This document shows, piece after piece, positions 55,970-63,929 of a stretch of 64,000 nt of DNA. The stretch is from Streptomyces sp. NBC_01217 (GTDB taxonomy: Bacteria > Actinomycetota > Actinomycetes > Streptomycetales > Streptomycetaceae): NCBI RefSeq assembly GCF_035994185.1, contig NZ_CP108538.1, forward strand, positions 8,807,501-8,871,500, read 5' to 3'. Position numbers and translations under genes: made by a program. Position 1 is the stretch's first letter. Every line of letters starts with the position of its first letter. A model generated the notes under the pieces. The model searched no databases and had not been told where the DNA came from. It saw only the letters and a list, made by a program, of their open reading frames with translations.

Positions 55970-56029
55970 AAGGGAGTCCCTGTTCGATGAGCAGGGGCTT
56001 CTTTGCGTGCGGGGTGTGATCGCGAGGGG
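55970..56029 (+). repeat. Conserved leader of the coiled-coil gene, copy 2
   Basis: This is the inverted counterpart of 49999-50056, with the same hairpin (CCCTG/CAGGG) and nearly identical bases up to the GTGCGGGGTGTGATC segment. It precedes the gene at 56076. Confidence 0.75.
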
Positions 56030-56075
56030 GTAGGGGCAGGCAGCGGGCGGCTTGTTGTTGATCGAGGAGGTCGTG

Positions 56076-56681
56076 ATGCCGTCGGTGCTGGGGTTGATGG
56101 AGCGGCGTGAGGCGCGGGCGAGGCAGGAGCTGGAGTCCTGGACGGAGGTTCTGGAGCAGGCTCAGGCGGAGGTGGATGCCGCGCGGGAGCGGGTCGAGCG
56201 GGCCCGGGTGGGGCGTGAGGAACTCGTGTCGGTGCTGGCCGAGGAGAGCCCTGTGAGCGCACCGGTTTCCGTGTCGTCTGGTGGTAAGACGGCCGTCGCT
56301 GTGGGATCGAGCGGCTTGGGCGCGGGGCAGGGCGGGCGGCCGCCGGTGTGGCGGTCGGGCATGGGTGAAGAGGTGCTCAGCGGCCTGTATCGGGAGGTGT
56401 TCGCCGCGGTGGTGGCCGCTTCGGGGCCGGTGAACGGGGTGGAGCTGACGCGGGCGGTGGGCCGGGAGGCGGAGATCAAGAACGAGGTGGAGAAGATCCG
56501 TCACCGTGCCAACGTGCTGGAGAAGCGGGGCTGGCTGGTGCGGGCGAAGGACGGACGGTTCATACCCGTGCCGGAGCTTGGAGCAGCCGGCAGGGGCGTT
56601 TCTCCGGCCAGCGCGGAGCGTCCCCGGCCATCCGGCCAGATCGGCTGGACGCCGAACTCCTGTTTGTGCTGGTCGATGTAG
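56076..56681 (+). CDS. Coiled-coil / winged-helix repeat-family protein, copy 2
   Basis: This is the inverted paralogue of 49371-49937. The first 65 residues and the winged-helix domain are nearly identical (VEKIRHRANVLEKRGWL), while the linker between differs. The normal end SPASAER is followed by foreign residues (GQIGWTPNSCLC) because an IS3 fragment has joined the gene at about 56640, so its C-terminus is aberrant. GAGGAGG precedes the ATG at 56076. Function unknown. Confidence 0.7.
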   Translation: MPSVLGLMERREARARQELESWTEVLEQAQAEVDAARERVERARVGREELVSVLAEESPVSAPVSVSSGGKTAVAVGSSGLGAGQGGRPPVWRSGMGEEVLSGLYREVFAAVVAASGPVNGVELTRAVGREAEIKNEVEKIRHRANVLEKRGWLVRAKDGRFIPVPELGAAGRGVSPASAERPRPSGQIGWTPNSCLCWSM

Positions 56682-56717
56682 GCGACCTTCAGCGCAGTGG
56701 ACGGTCGAGCTCGGCGA
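56640..56717 (-). mobile_element. IS3 fragment left of the IS110 insertion
   Basis: On the minus strand this is the orfA/orfB junction of the element at 53346 (its CTGCGCTGAAGGTCGCCTAC region), with a few base changes. It is separated from its other part (58019-58366) by an IS110 element. Confidence 0.8.
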
Positions 56718-56727
56718 TGCTTCTATG

Positions 56728-57783
56728 TCAAGCCACCTGCGGCAGTTCCTGGATGATCTGCTGGTCGTCATGGGCAGCCTCGTCTGCCAGCAGAGCCCGG
56801 AAGACCCGGTCGGAGATGCGGCGCCGCAGCAGTCGCAGAGCCTCTTTCACGGTCTTTCCCGCGGCGAGCTGCTTGGCGTAGTACGCAGCGCCGGGCCCGT
56901 CTTGACGGACTTGGGTGACGGCAGCCATGTGCAGGGCGTTGTTGATGGTGCGGTTGCCTCCCCGATTGAGGCGGACGCGAACCGTGTTGGAGGACCAGAC
57001 GGGTATCGGGGCGGTGCCGTTGAACCGGGCGAAAGCGTCCTTGGACTTGAAGCGAGTGGCCCCGGCCGTCTCTCCGAGGATCATCGCCGCCGACGGGGCC
57101 CCGCATCCGGGCACCGCCAGCAGATTCGGAGCCAGTTCGCGAACCAGATGCCGTAGCTGGGCCTCCATCGCGTTGATGCGCAGGGTCAGGCGCCGACAAT
57201 CCTGGACCAGATCCAACGCGATCTCCGCCACGACTCCGCGTCGGGCGACGAGGCCCGCTTCCAAGCTGTCCAGGACGCACAGGCGCTTCAGACCGCGCGA
57301 AGGAACGACCAGCTCGGGGTCGATCTCGTGCAGGAACCAACGCAGCTTGTTGGCGATGGCGGTGCGCTGTCGGACCAGAGTGCGTCGGTGATCGGAGCGC
57401 AACTTGACCTCGCGGGTCGGGCCGTCCAACTCGGCCTTGGGCAGATCGGGCTCTCGCAGAGCGACTCGAGCCACCGCTTCAGCGTCGATCGGATCAGACT
57501 TGCCACGCTCGCGGGCCGAGCGCCGCGCGCCGGCCATCAGTCGCGTGTGCACGCGCGCCACCGCGTACCCCGACGCCAGTAGGTCCGCCTCGAAACGTCG
57601 GGTCAGATGCCGGCAGTCCTCGATAGCGAGTAGGACCTGCTCAAACTGTCCCAGCCAGACGCAGACCTGCCGGTGGCCCCTGGCGGTGGCGTCCACGGTC
57701 AGCTGCGTCAGGCGCCTTCCGACCTGGTCCACCGCGACCAGGGTGTGAGTCTTCTTGTGGGAGTCGATACCGACCACGATCAC
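56728..57783 (-). CDS. IS110-family transposase (DEDD RuvC-like recombinase)
   Basis: The 351-residue protein has an N-terminal DEDD domain: VGIDSHKKTHTLVAVD (first Asp), LLAIEDCRHLTRR (Glu) and GKSDPIDAEAVAR (Asp/Asp). Its C-terminal Tnp domain has VPGCGAPSAAMILGETAG with the presumed catalytic Ser. The start is a GTG at 57783; an open extension to 57942 is not family-like. All key residues are kept, so the element may be active. Such recombinases use a bridge RNA from the element's own noncoding end. Confidence 0.92.
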   Translation of the reverse strand: MIVVGIDSHKKTHTLVAVDQVGRRLTQLTVDATARGHRQVCVWLGQFEQVLLAIEDCRHLTRRFEADLLASGYAVARVHTRLMAGARRSARERGKSDPIDAEAVARVALREPDLPKAELDGPTREVKLRSDHRRTLVRQRTAIANKLRWFLHEIDPELVVPSRGLKRLCVLDSLEAGLVARRGVVAEIALDLVQDCRRLTLRINAMEAQLRHLVRELAPNLLAVPGCGAPSAAMILGETAGATRFKSKDAFARFNGTAPIPVWSSNTVRVRLNRGGNRTINNALHMAAVTQVRQDGPGAAYYAKQLAAGKTVKEALRLLRRRISDRVFRALLADEAAHDDQQIIQELPQVA

Positions 57784-58018
57784 GGGATGCCTCCAACGGG
57801 AGTCGGACGAGGTGTCGTCGTTCTCCGCGGGGGCACGCCTCAATCGGGCGAGCAGCACGCTTCTATCAGGCCACATCGCGAAGAACGGAGACGCCGACGG
57901 GGCGGCACATCGCCGAAAAGCCCTCAACTGGCGGGGCAGCAAAGAAAAGAGCCAGCCCCATCGGCATCTGTCACTGTCGCACCGTCACCGGGTCGACGTC
58001 TCCAACGATGGCATTGAC
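57784..58018 (-). ncRNA. Candidate IS110 bridge RNA region
   Basis: The 235-bp noncoding end upstream of the IS110 gene has several GC-rich potential stem-loops and no protein frame. By analogy with IS621 this is where a bridge RNA with target- and donor-binding loops would be transcribed. The RNA boundaries cannot be fixed by eye. Confidence 0.4.
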
Positions 58019-58366
58019 GCGAAGAAAGCCGAGGCGGACTTCAGTATCGCGTTGGCCCGCCGCAGTTCCTTCACCTCTCGCTCCAGCTCCGCGATCCGGG
58101 CCGCGTCCTGGGAAGTGGTGCCCGCCCGGGCGCCGTCGTCGGTCTCGGCCTGCCGCACCCAGCCGCGCAGGGCCTCGGGGTGAATGTCGAGCTGCTCGGC
58201 GACGCGCCTGATCGCCCCGGCGCGGCCGGCGGGGTCCTTGCGGGCCTCGACGGCGAGCCGGGTCGCCCGCTCGCGCAGTTCCTCGGGGTACTTACGGGGT
58301 GCAGCCATGCTCGGGATCCTTCCGGGTCTTCGATGTCTCCATCAAACCCGGGGCGATTCAGGCAGC
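58019..58366 (-). mobile_element. IS3 fragment right of the IS110 insertion, with orfA 5' part
   Basis: It contains the IS3 end (TGAATCGCCCCGG on the minus strand, about 58366) and orfA from 58308 down to the insertion point at about 58019. It is almost identical to 53348-53695 in inverse orientation. The resulting frame ends in IS110 sequence (SMPSLETSTR). Confidence 0.85.
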
Positions 58367-58368
58367 AG

Positions 58369-59290
58369 GAACACCGTGAGCCACGCACGTTCGGCGATCA
58401 GTTGGCGTATGGCGTGGGAGACGTGGGTGTTCAGGCGGTCCCAGATCAGCACGATGGGCGCCTTGACGAGGTGGTGGACGCCGTCGATCAGCGCGTTCGC
58501 CCATGCTGCGGTGCTTGCCGCGGCCGCCGGGGTGGGTGCGAAGGCGGTGGCACCGCCTGGTGCGGGAGCCGGGCCGCAGCGCGATCAGCCCGGCCACCAA
58601 CCGGCGTCCCGAGCGCCCGCTGACGGTCACGACCGGGGTGTGTCCGCGTCGGCCCCAGGTGCGTCCTTGGGGCGGCCGTCGGGTGAAGCCTGCCTCGTCC
58701 TCGAAGCAGACGTAGCCCCCGCAGGCCGCCCGGGCTCCTTTACCTCGTTCCAGGTCGCCTCCTTCCAGACGGTGACGGCCTGCTCGTCGCGCTCGGCGAC
58801 CCGCCGTCCCGGGACCTGGGGACTGAAGCCAAGCCGGTGCATCAGCCGCGTCGCACCCGAGACGCTGTAGGAGACGTGGAACTTCCGGCCGATCAGTGTG
58901 GCCACTCTTGCCGCGGTCCACACCTGGTCCTCCACCCAACCGTGCGCCGCCGGGCCTTCCTCCAGATACGCGGCCAGCTTCTCCAGACAGCGCGGGGACA
59001 GACGGCACCGCGAACCGCTCGGACCACGCGTAACCAGAGCCCGCGCACCGCCATCGCGCCACAACTGGTGCCACTGGTAGGCCGACTTCCCGCTCACCTG
59101 CAGGCGCCGTGTGGTGGAGTCCCTGGCGGTGCTCGTCGTGGGCGCCCTGGCCGGCGGGCTCGGCCAGGGCATGTCCTTCGGTGGCGGGCTCACCGGCGTC
59201 GGCGCGGTGGCTTCCGACGAGCATTGCCGTGCGACGATCTCGACCTTCTTTTTCGTGTCGCGTACCTCGGCATCTCCATTCCGGTGGTCG
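58369..59290 (-). pseudogene. IS630-family transposase, frameshifted
   Basis: Minus-strand blocks in succession are VSGKSAYQWHQLWRDGGARA, then VEDQVWTAARVATLIGRKF and FHVSYSVSGATRLMHRLGF. In another frame ACGGYVCFEDEAGFTRRPP follows, then a DRLNTHVSHA-like block in a third. The end is cut by the IS3 end at 58366. Several shifts make it non-functional. Confidence 0.82.
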
Positions 59291-59770
59291 CCGGGGGGAC
59301 CTGGCGCTTGAGCTGCGGGACGCGGGAGTGGCCTACGCATATACGTCATCCTCGTGTCTGCCGCCGTGGGTGTGTTTCTGCTTCGCTGGCCGCCGCGCAC
59401 GGAGTGACGGGCCGCTGGGCCACCGGCTCACTCCGGCACGCACGGGATCTGCCGGACCTGATCCGTCGTGACGGCGGCCGTGTCGAAATCCAGACGGCAT
59501 GGCGGCGCGCACTCCGCAGCACCGGGTACGGCGATTCGAGGCGACGCAGGCGCTCATTCGTCAGGCCCGTCTTCCACCTCCGGGCGTACTGGAAGTGCCG
59601 CATCAGCGCGCGCCAGAAGTGCTCCGTTTGGGATCCAGGGAACGCCGAAGGTCCCCATGCGGGAGCCATGACTGAGGTTCTCGTGGAGTCCACGTGCAGC
59701 GCGGCGAGGATTGGCGTGGTGCCGACGCCGACAGGCCTGTCCGGCCGGCACCGGTCCGGCGCCCACGTAA
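59291..59770. other. Interval without a supportable gene
   Basis: About 480 bp between the IS630 relic and the wrbA2 promoter. The frames have random composition. It may hold further IS debris. Confidence 0.5.
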
Positions 59771-59799
59771 TTGCGTGCGTACGCAAATGTAGTTAGGAT
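59771..59799 (+). promoter_or_regulatory. Operator-promoter B: TTGCGT-GCGT-ACGCAA
   Basis: This is the best copy of the palindrome (6-bp perfect arms, 59771-59786). TTGCGT acts as a -35 box with TAGGAT (59794-59799) as -10 at 17-bp spacing, so the operator covers the -35 box and most of the spacer. It lies about 100 bp before the wrbA2 start. Layout and spacing match site A at 23315. Confidence 0.7.
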
Positions 59800-59898
59800 G
59801 CTGAATGCAAGATAGAACTTTGCGCCGGCCTCCCCCGGGTGCCGGCGCCGATTCATACCCGGGGATTAGCGGCACTTCCCGCAGCAAGGAGTGAAGAC

Positions 59899-60510
59899 GT
59901 GACACGCGTCGCCATCATCTATTACTCGGCCACCGGATCCGTGCGCAGCCTGGCGCAGGCGATCGCCGAAGGCGCACAGAAGGAAGGGGCCGAGGTCCGG
60001 CTGCGCCGCGTGGCCGAGCTCGCGCCCGAGGCCGCGATCAACAGCAACCCCGTGTGGGCCGAGAACCACCGCGTCTCGCAGGAGATCCCCGAGGCCACCA
60101 ACGACGACCTCGAGTGGGCTGACGCCGTGCTCGTCGGCTCGCCGACCCGCTTCGGCCTGCCGGCCGCGCAGCTCAAGCAGTTCCTCGACCAGACCGGCCC
60201 GCTGTGGGCCCAGGGCAAGCTGGCCAACAAGGTCTACGCCTCCTTCACCTCCGCGGCCAACGCCCACGGCGGCCAGGAGAGCACCATCCTCGCGATCAAC
60301 AACACCTTCTACCACTGGGGTGGACTCATCGCATCGCCCGGCTACACCGACCCGCTGCTCTTCGCGGCCGGTGGCAACCCCTACGGCCCCTCGCACCCCT
60401 CCAACAACGGCGCCGACCTGCCGGACTCCAACCGTCTGGAGGCCGCGCGTTACCTGGGCGGCCGCGTGACGCGCATCGCCGCCGCCCTCAAGCCTGGCGG
60501 CTCTCTCTGA
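59899..60510 (+). CDS. wrbA: NAD(P)H:quinone oxidoreductase, WrbA/flavodoxin family, copy 2
   Basis: The 203-residue protein has the flavodoxin loop IIYYSATGSVRSLAQAI, the PTRFGLPAAQLKQFLD segment and GGQESTILAINNTFYHWGG. It is clearly homologous to the 37538 gene but divergent enough to be an older paralogue or a separate acquisition. GTG at 59899 has AAGGAG 7 nt upstream. It forms a pair with the hemerythrin-like gene 92 bp downstream, with a strong hairpin between them. Confidence 0.93.
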   Translation: MTRVAIIYYSATGSVRSLAQAIAEGAQKEGAEVRLRRVAELAPEAAINSNPVWAENHRVSQEIPEATNDDLEWADAVLVGSPTRFGLPAAQLKQFLDQTGPLWAQGKLANKVYASFTSAANAHGGQESTILAINNTFYHWGGLIASPGYTDPLLFAAGGNPYGPSHPSNNGADLPDSNRLEAARYLGGRVTRIAAALKPGGSL

Positions 60511-60527
60511 CCGGACCGGTCGATCCC

Positions 60528-60557
60528 GGGCCGCCGTCCCGACCGGGGCGGCGGCCC
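60528..60557 (+). terminator. Hairpin between wrbA2 and the hemerythrin gene
   Basis: The arms GGGCCGCCGTCCC and GGGCGGCGGCCC pair over about 12 bp with one bulged T and a short GACC loop. There is no T-tract. It probably terminates or attenuates wrbA2 transcription before the hemerythrin gene. Confidence 0.6.
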
Positions 60558-60602
60558 ACCGACAGTGGTTCCCGAAGGGATCCACGGCAAGTGAGGTTAC
60601 AA

Positions 60603-61283
60603 GTGACTCCGGTGAACGAGCCCATGGCGGACATCCGGGACATGTACATGGCACACACCATGCTGCGCCGGGAGTTCCGCCTCCTGCCCCGGTTGGTGCG
60701 CGACGTCGCGCCGGGTGACGTGGAGCGCGCGGAGACGGTCGGTGCCCACGCCGAGCAGGTGTGCTCCGTCCTGCACCTGCACCACGAGGGCGAGGACCTG
60801 CTGCTCTGGCCGCGCCTGCTCGAGCGCGCCGGCGACCGGGCGACGGCGATCGTGCCCACGATGGAGGAGCAGCACGCCGCCATCGAGGAGACCTACAGGG
60901 AGGTGACCGGGCTGCTGCCGGAGTGGCGCGCCACCGCGCTGGACGGCGGGCGGCTCGCGGACGCCCTCGCCCGGTTGCTGCCCGCGCTCCTGGAGCACCT
61001 GGCGTTGGAGGAGAAGGAGATACTCCCGCTCGCCGAGCGGTACGTCACCGCGGCCGAATGGAGGCAACTCGGAGAGCACGGGATGGCCCGGACCCCGCAG
61101 GAGCGGTTGCCGCTGTCCCTCGGGATGGCGATGTATGAGGCGGACCCGGAGGTCGTCGAGGCGCTGCTCGCCGAATTGCCCGAGCCGCAGCGCTCGGCGC
61201 TGACGGGCGCCGCACAGCGCGCGTACGCCGCCCACGCCGAGCGCGTGTACGGCACCGGAACCCCGCCCCGCATCGGCGACTGA
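60603..61283 (+). CDS. Hemerythrin HHE-domain protein, copy 2
   Basis: The 226-residue protein has the same length and architecture as the one at 23587, with likely iron-ligand segments AHTMLRREF, HLHHEGEDLLLW, EEQHAAIEE and EHLALEEKEI. The 12 bases before the GTG start (GTGAGGTTACAA) are almost the same as in copy 1, so the duplicated unit includes the ribosome site. It is downstream of wrbA2 and probably shares its operator B promoter by read-through. Confidence 0.9.
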   Translation: MTPVNEPMADIRDMYMAHTMLRREFRLLPRLVRDVAPGDVERAETVGAHAEQVCSVLHLHHEGEDLLLWPRLLERAGDRATAIVPTMEEQHAAIEETYREVTGLLPEWRATALDGGRLADALARLLPALLEHLALEEKEILPLAERYVTAAEWRQLGEHGMARTPQERLPLSLGMAMYEADPEVVEALLAELPEPQRSALTGAAQRAYAAHAERVYGTGTPPRIGD

Positions 61284-61329
61284 GCCCGAGCCCCGGTGCC
61301 GAAAGCGGCACTTCAACCCTGGAATCGGC

Positions 61330-61607
61330 CGGTCCGCGGCATTGACGGGACGCGCGGTCGGCTCCATCGCGAGGAGGGGCCGTGACCGCTGGGTGACCCT
61401 GCACACCATGGCCGGCGAGACCCCGAAGAGCGGCGCCATCTGCCGCATGGTGAGGTTCGTCCGGTAGTAGACAGCCACCAGCAGCCCCCGGTCAGCAAGC
61501 GGCAGACTCCACGGCCGCCCGATGTGCGGCCCGTCGCCACCCCGCTCACGCACCACCTTCAGCAACCGCTCGAACTGCTTCATCCACAGCCCCGTGAACG
61601 TCTCCAC
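61330..61607 (-). pseudogene. IS5-family transposase N-terminal fragment
   Basis: The minus strand encodes FTGLWMKQFERLLKVVRERG and VAVYYRTNLTMRQMAPLFGV, then AMVCRVTQRSRPLLAMEP, the helix-turn-helix start of an IS5 (DDE_4-like) transposase. Homology ends at NAADR near 61330 and the DDE domain is absent. Confidence 0.82.
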
Positions 61608-62740
61608 TCACAACAGATCAGCCCTCAACATCCCACGCATACAAAGGGAAATACCCTGCTCACGGTCTTCTGCAACACGCTTTAGGCCGGTGCATGGGTG
61701 GCGGCGGTCGTCACCGTGACAACTGCAGTTACCGCCCATGCTGCCGCAGCGAAGTACGCCTACCAAGAACTGGAGTACGTACGCACGGCAAGCGAACTCG
61801 AGACCCTGCTGGTACTGCAGGAAGATCTGGACGGCCCCGCTGAGCAGAGCCAGGATGTCCTTGTTGTGCGATGCGAACTGATCATCTCAGTACAGAACGA
61901 TGCCGGGATGGCCGAATGGATCACCATATAGGCCCTGAGGCTGCAAGCCGAAGGCGGGTGGTCACTGACTGCGGAGGCATCGAGTGACCGCTGACTTTGG
62001 GCACTGGCATGGGCCTTTCCATTTGATTCCGCGATCGGTGCCGTGGGACGGCCGTGCGGGGGCACGCACAGGCTCGGCCGCCACACCTCCAAGCACGATC
62101 GAAACGAACGTCGCCCATCCAACCGCCCCAACCCCGACCCGGCCAACCTATGCGGTCACAGCACTAGGAACTGCGGAGACGTGCTCTCAAGCCGCGGCGC
62201 CGGGACCGGCCGGACGCGGTGCAGGTCAGCGACCGTTGCCGGACGCGGTCGCGCACGGCGCCTGCCGACCATCGAAGTTTGGCCCCTGGCGGCCCACGAC
62301 TTCGGGCGCGATGCCATCCCATCTTCATAGTCGATTCCTTTGCTCGAAGCATGCCGCGCCATAAACAACCAATGACCAACTCATGCTCGAGATGAGCCCT
62401 GCCACACGACGGGAAGGACCCCTTTGCCCTCCGAACATACGAAAAGGGCTCTTGTGCAGGCACTGCTACTGCCGCTGCGCATCGTGGCAACCGTGTACTG
62501 GTACGCCGGCGGTCGCTTCGTACACACTTCGCACGATGAGGAAGCAGTTCTCCGCCAAGCCCGCGGGAATGCCTCCCGGCGGCAGGTGCCCGGCCAAGCC
62601 GATACCGCTGGCCTTCGCTCCAACACCCGGACGAATCAGCCCGGATCCACCGGCTTGTTGTCTGTGGACAGTTTCTCGGGGAACGAAGAAGTGCCTTGTG
62701 ACCTGCGATGATGGGGTTTCTCTAGGGCCACATCAGGCAC
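61608..62740. other. Gene-poor interval
   Basis: About 1.1 kb without a supportable gene. Some frames are open (for example 61698-61931 plus), but they carry no domain or ribosome site that I recognise. The right end belongs to the IS1380-like relic. Confidence 0.5.
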
Positions 62741-62761
62741 GATCAGCAAGGCACTTCCGAG

Positions 62762-62924
62762 ATGCAATCTTCCCACGCCGCAGCGGCGGTCTCGTCCGCG
62801 TTCGACGACCCGAACCTGATCGCGTACGGCGGCCTCGAGCCGGTGGTGCGGCTGGCCGAGCGGTGCGGCCTGCCCGCGCTGGTCGGGGAGCACATATGTC
62901 TGCCGGCCTCGAAGGACGGCACCG
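62762..62924 (+). pseudogene. IS1380-family transposase N-terminal fragment
   Basis: The frame MQSSHAAAAVSSAFDDPNLI, then YGGLEPVVRLAERCGLPALV and ASKDGTG, matches the start of IS1380 transposases. It is cut at 62924 by the end of the IS3 element that follows. The catalytic core is missing. Confidence 0.82.
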
Positions 62925-62977
62925 GTGTCCCTCCCCTCGTAGCGTGGAGTCCGTGATTGCAGGGGAAGTCGGGGTTC

Positions 62978-63307
62978 ATGGGGTCCAAGCAACGGACGTA
63001 TACGCCCGAGTTTCGTGAGGGTGCTGTACGCATTGTGATCGAGACGGGCAGGCCGATCCCGGAGGTCGCCGAGGAACCCGGCGTCCACTCCGGCACGCTG
63101 CACAGCTGGGTGTCGCGGTGGCGGCGCAACGGGTCGGCGTCATCCGGCCGGCCGGCCGAGCCCGCGCCGGGTGGCCGGATCCGCGAGGCCGAGCGGGCCG
63201 AGCTGGAGCGGCTGCGGCGGGAGATGAGCGAGAAGAACAAGCGGATACGCGAGCTGGAGATGGAGCGTGATGTCCTCAAGCGGTGCATGGTCCTCTGGGT
63301 GAAGTGA
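62978..63307 (+). CDS. IS3-family transposase OrfA, copy 2
   Basis: The 109-residue HTH plus coiled-coil OrfA is nearly identical to 21193-21522. Its stop overlaps the OrfB GTG (GTGA). The ATG at 62978 is preferred over a TTG at 62957. Confidence 0.88.
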   Translation: MGSKQRTYTPEFREGAVRIVIETGRPIPEVAEEPGVHSGTLHSWVSRWRRNGSASSGRPAEPAPGGRIREAERAELERLRREMSEKNKRIRELEMERDVLKRCMVLWVK

Positions 63308-63929
63308 CCGGGACGGACCCGGCCGCCCTGGCCGCGTTCATCGGTGACCAGAGGATTGGGCACCGCGTCCCGCACCGTCTGGCCTGCCAGGTCCTGGGGG
63401 TGTCGGAGTCCTGGTTCTACAAGTGGCGCGACAGGCCCACCACCGCGCGTGAGCTCCGGCGCGGACAGCTGGCCGACACGATCCGGCAGATCTTCGAGAG
63501 CTCCGGCGGCACCTGCGGTTCCCCGAAAGTATGGCTCCTCCTGGTCCGCTCAAGCTGGCGCGACTCGGTGAACACCGTCGCCCGCCTGATGGCCGAACCC
63601 GGCCTGGCCGGACGCAAGATCCGCCGCCGGCCCGGGCTGACCCGGCCCGGCAAACGGCCGGCGGCCCCGGACTTCGTGCGGCGGGACCTCACCGCCGACG
63701 CGCCCGACCAGGTGTGGTGCGGAGACATGACCGAGATCACCACCCATGAGGGCAAGCTCTACCTGGCCACCGTCATCGACCTGTTCTCACGTCGGCTGCT
63801 CGGCTACGCGATGGATGCACGCCATGACGCCGAACTGGTCGTGGCGTCCTTGAACATGGCCGCGGCCACCCGCGGCGGTGACGTGAAGGGTGTGATCCTT
63901 CACAGCGACCGCGGCAGCGAAGGCGGATT
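63304..63929 (+). pseudogene. IS3-family OrfB, C-terminally truncated
   Basis: It starts at GTG 63304 (VTGTDPAALAAFIGDQRIGH). It carries the HTH_21 region and the first two DDE aspartates (WCGDMTEITTHEGKLYLATV and ILHSDRGSE), then loses homology directly after SDRGSE. The Glu-containing end is replaced by unrelated sequence, so the enzyme is inactive, although the frame runs on to the window edge. Confidence 0.85.

Larger units (their letters stand above)
56718..58018 (-). mobile_element. IS110-family element inserted in IS3 orfA
   Basis: About 1.3 kb interrupts the IS3 orfA between its TTCGC and GAGCT bases. It has no long terminal repeats, as expected for IS110. It contains one transposase gene and about 235 bp of noncoding DNA upstream of it (57784-58018), where IS110 elements of the IS621 type encode the bridge RNA. 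The right-hand noncoding part contains GCTTCTATCAGGCCAC (57859), similar to the left end GCTTCTATGTCAAGCCAC (56718). Confidence 0.7.
62925..63929 (+). mobile_element. IS3-family element, copy 2, 3' truncated
   Basis: The left end (TGTCCCTCCCCTCGTAGCG, 62926) is identical to that of copy 1 at 21575. OrfA and about two-thirds of orfB follow. At about 63929 the sequence leaves IS3 and another element begins. It inserted into the IS1380-like gene. Confidence 0.85.

Noticed and set aside
60204..60602. In-frame upstream extension of the second hemerythrin gene
   Set aside because: The extension overlaps wrbA2 in another phase. A GTGAGG site and the paralogue at 23587 both support the GTG at 60603 as start.
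61776..61795. GTACGTACGCACGGCAAGCG as a sixth copy of the palindrome
   Set aside because: It fits only one half-site well, lacks the 6-4-6 spacing and has no gene downstream.
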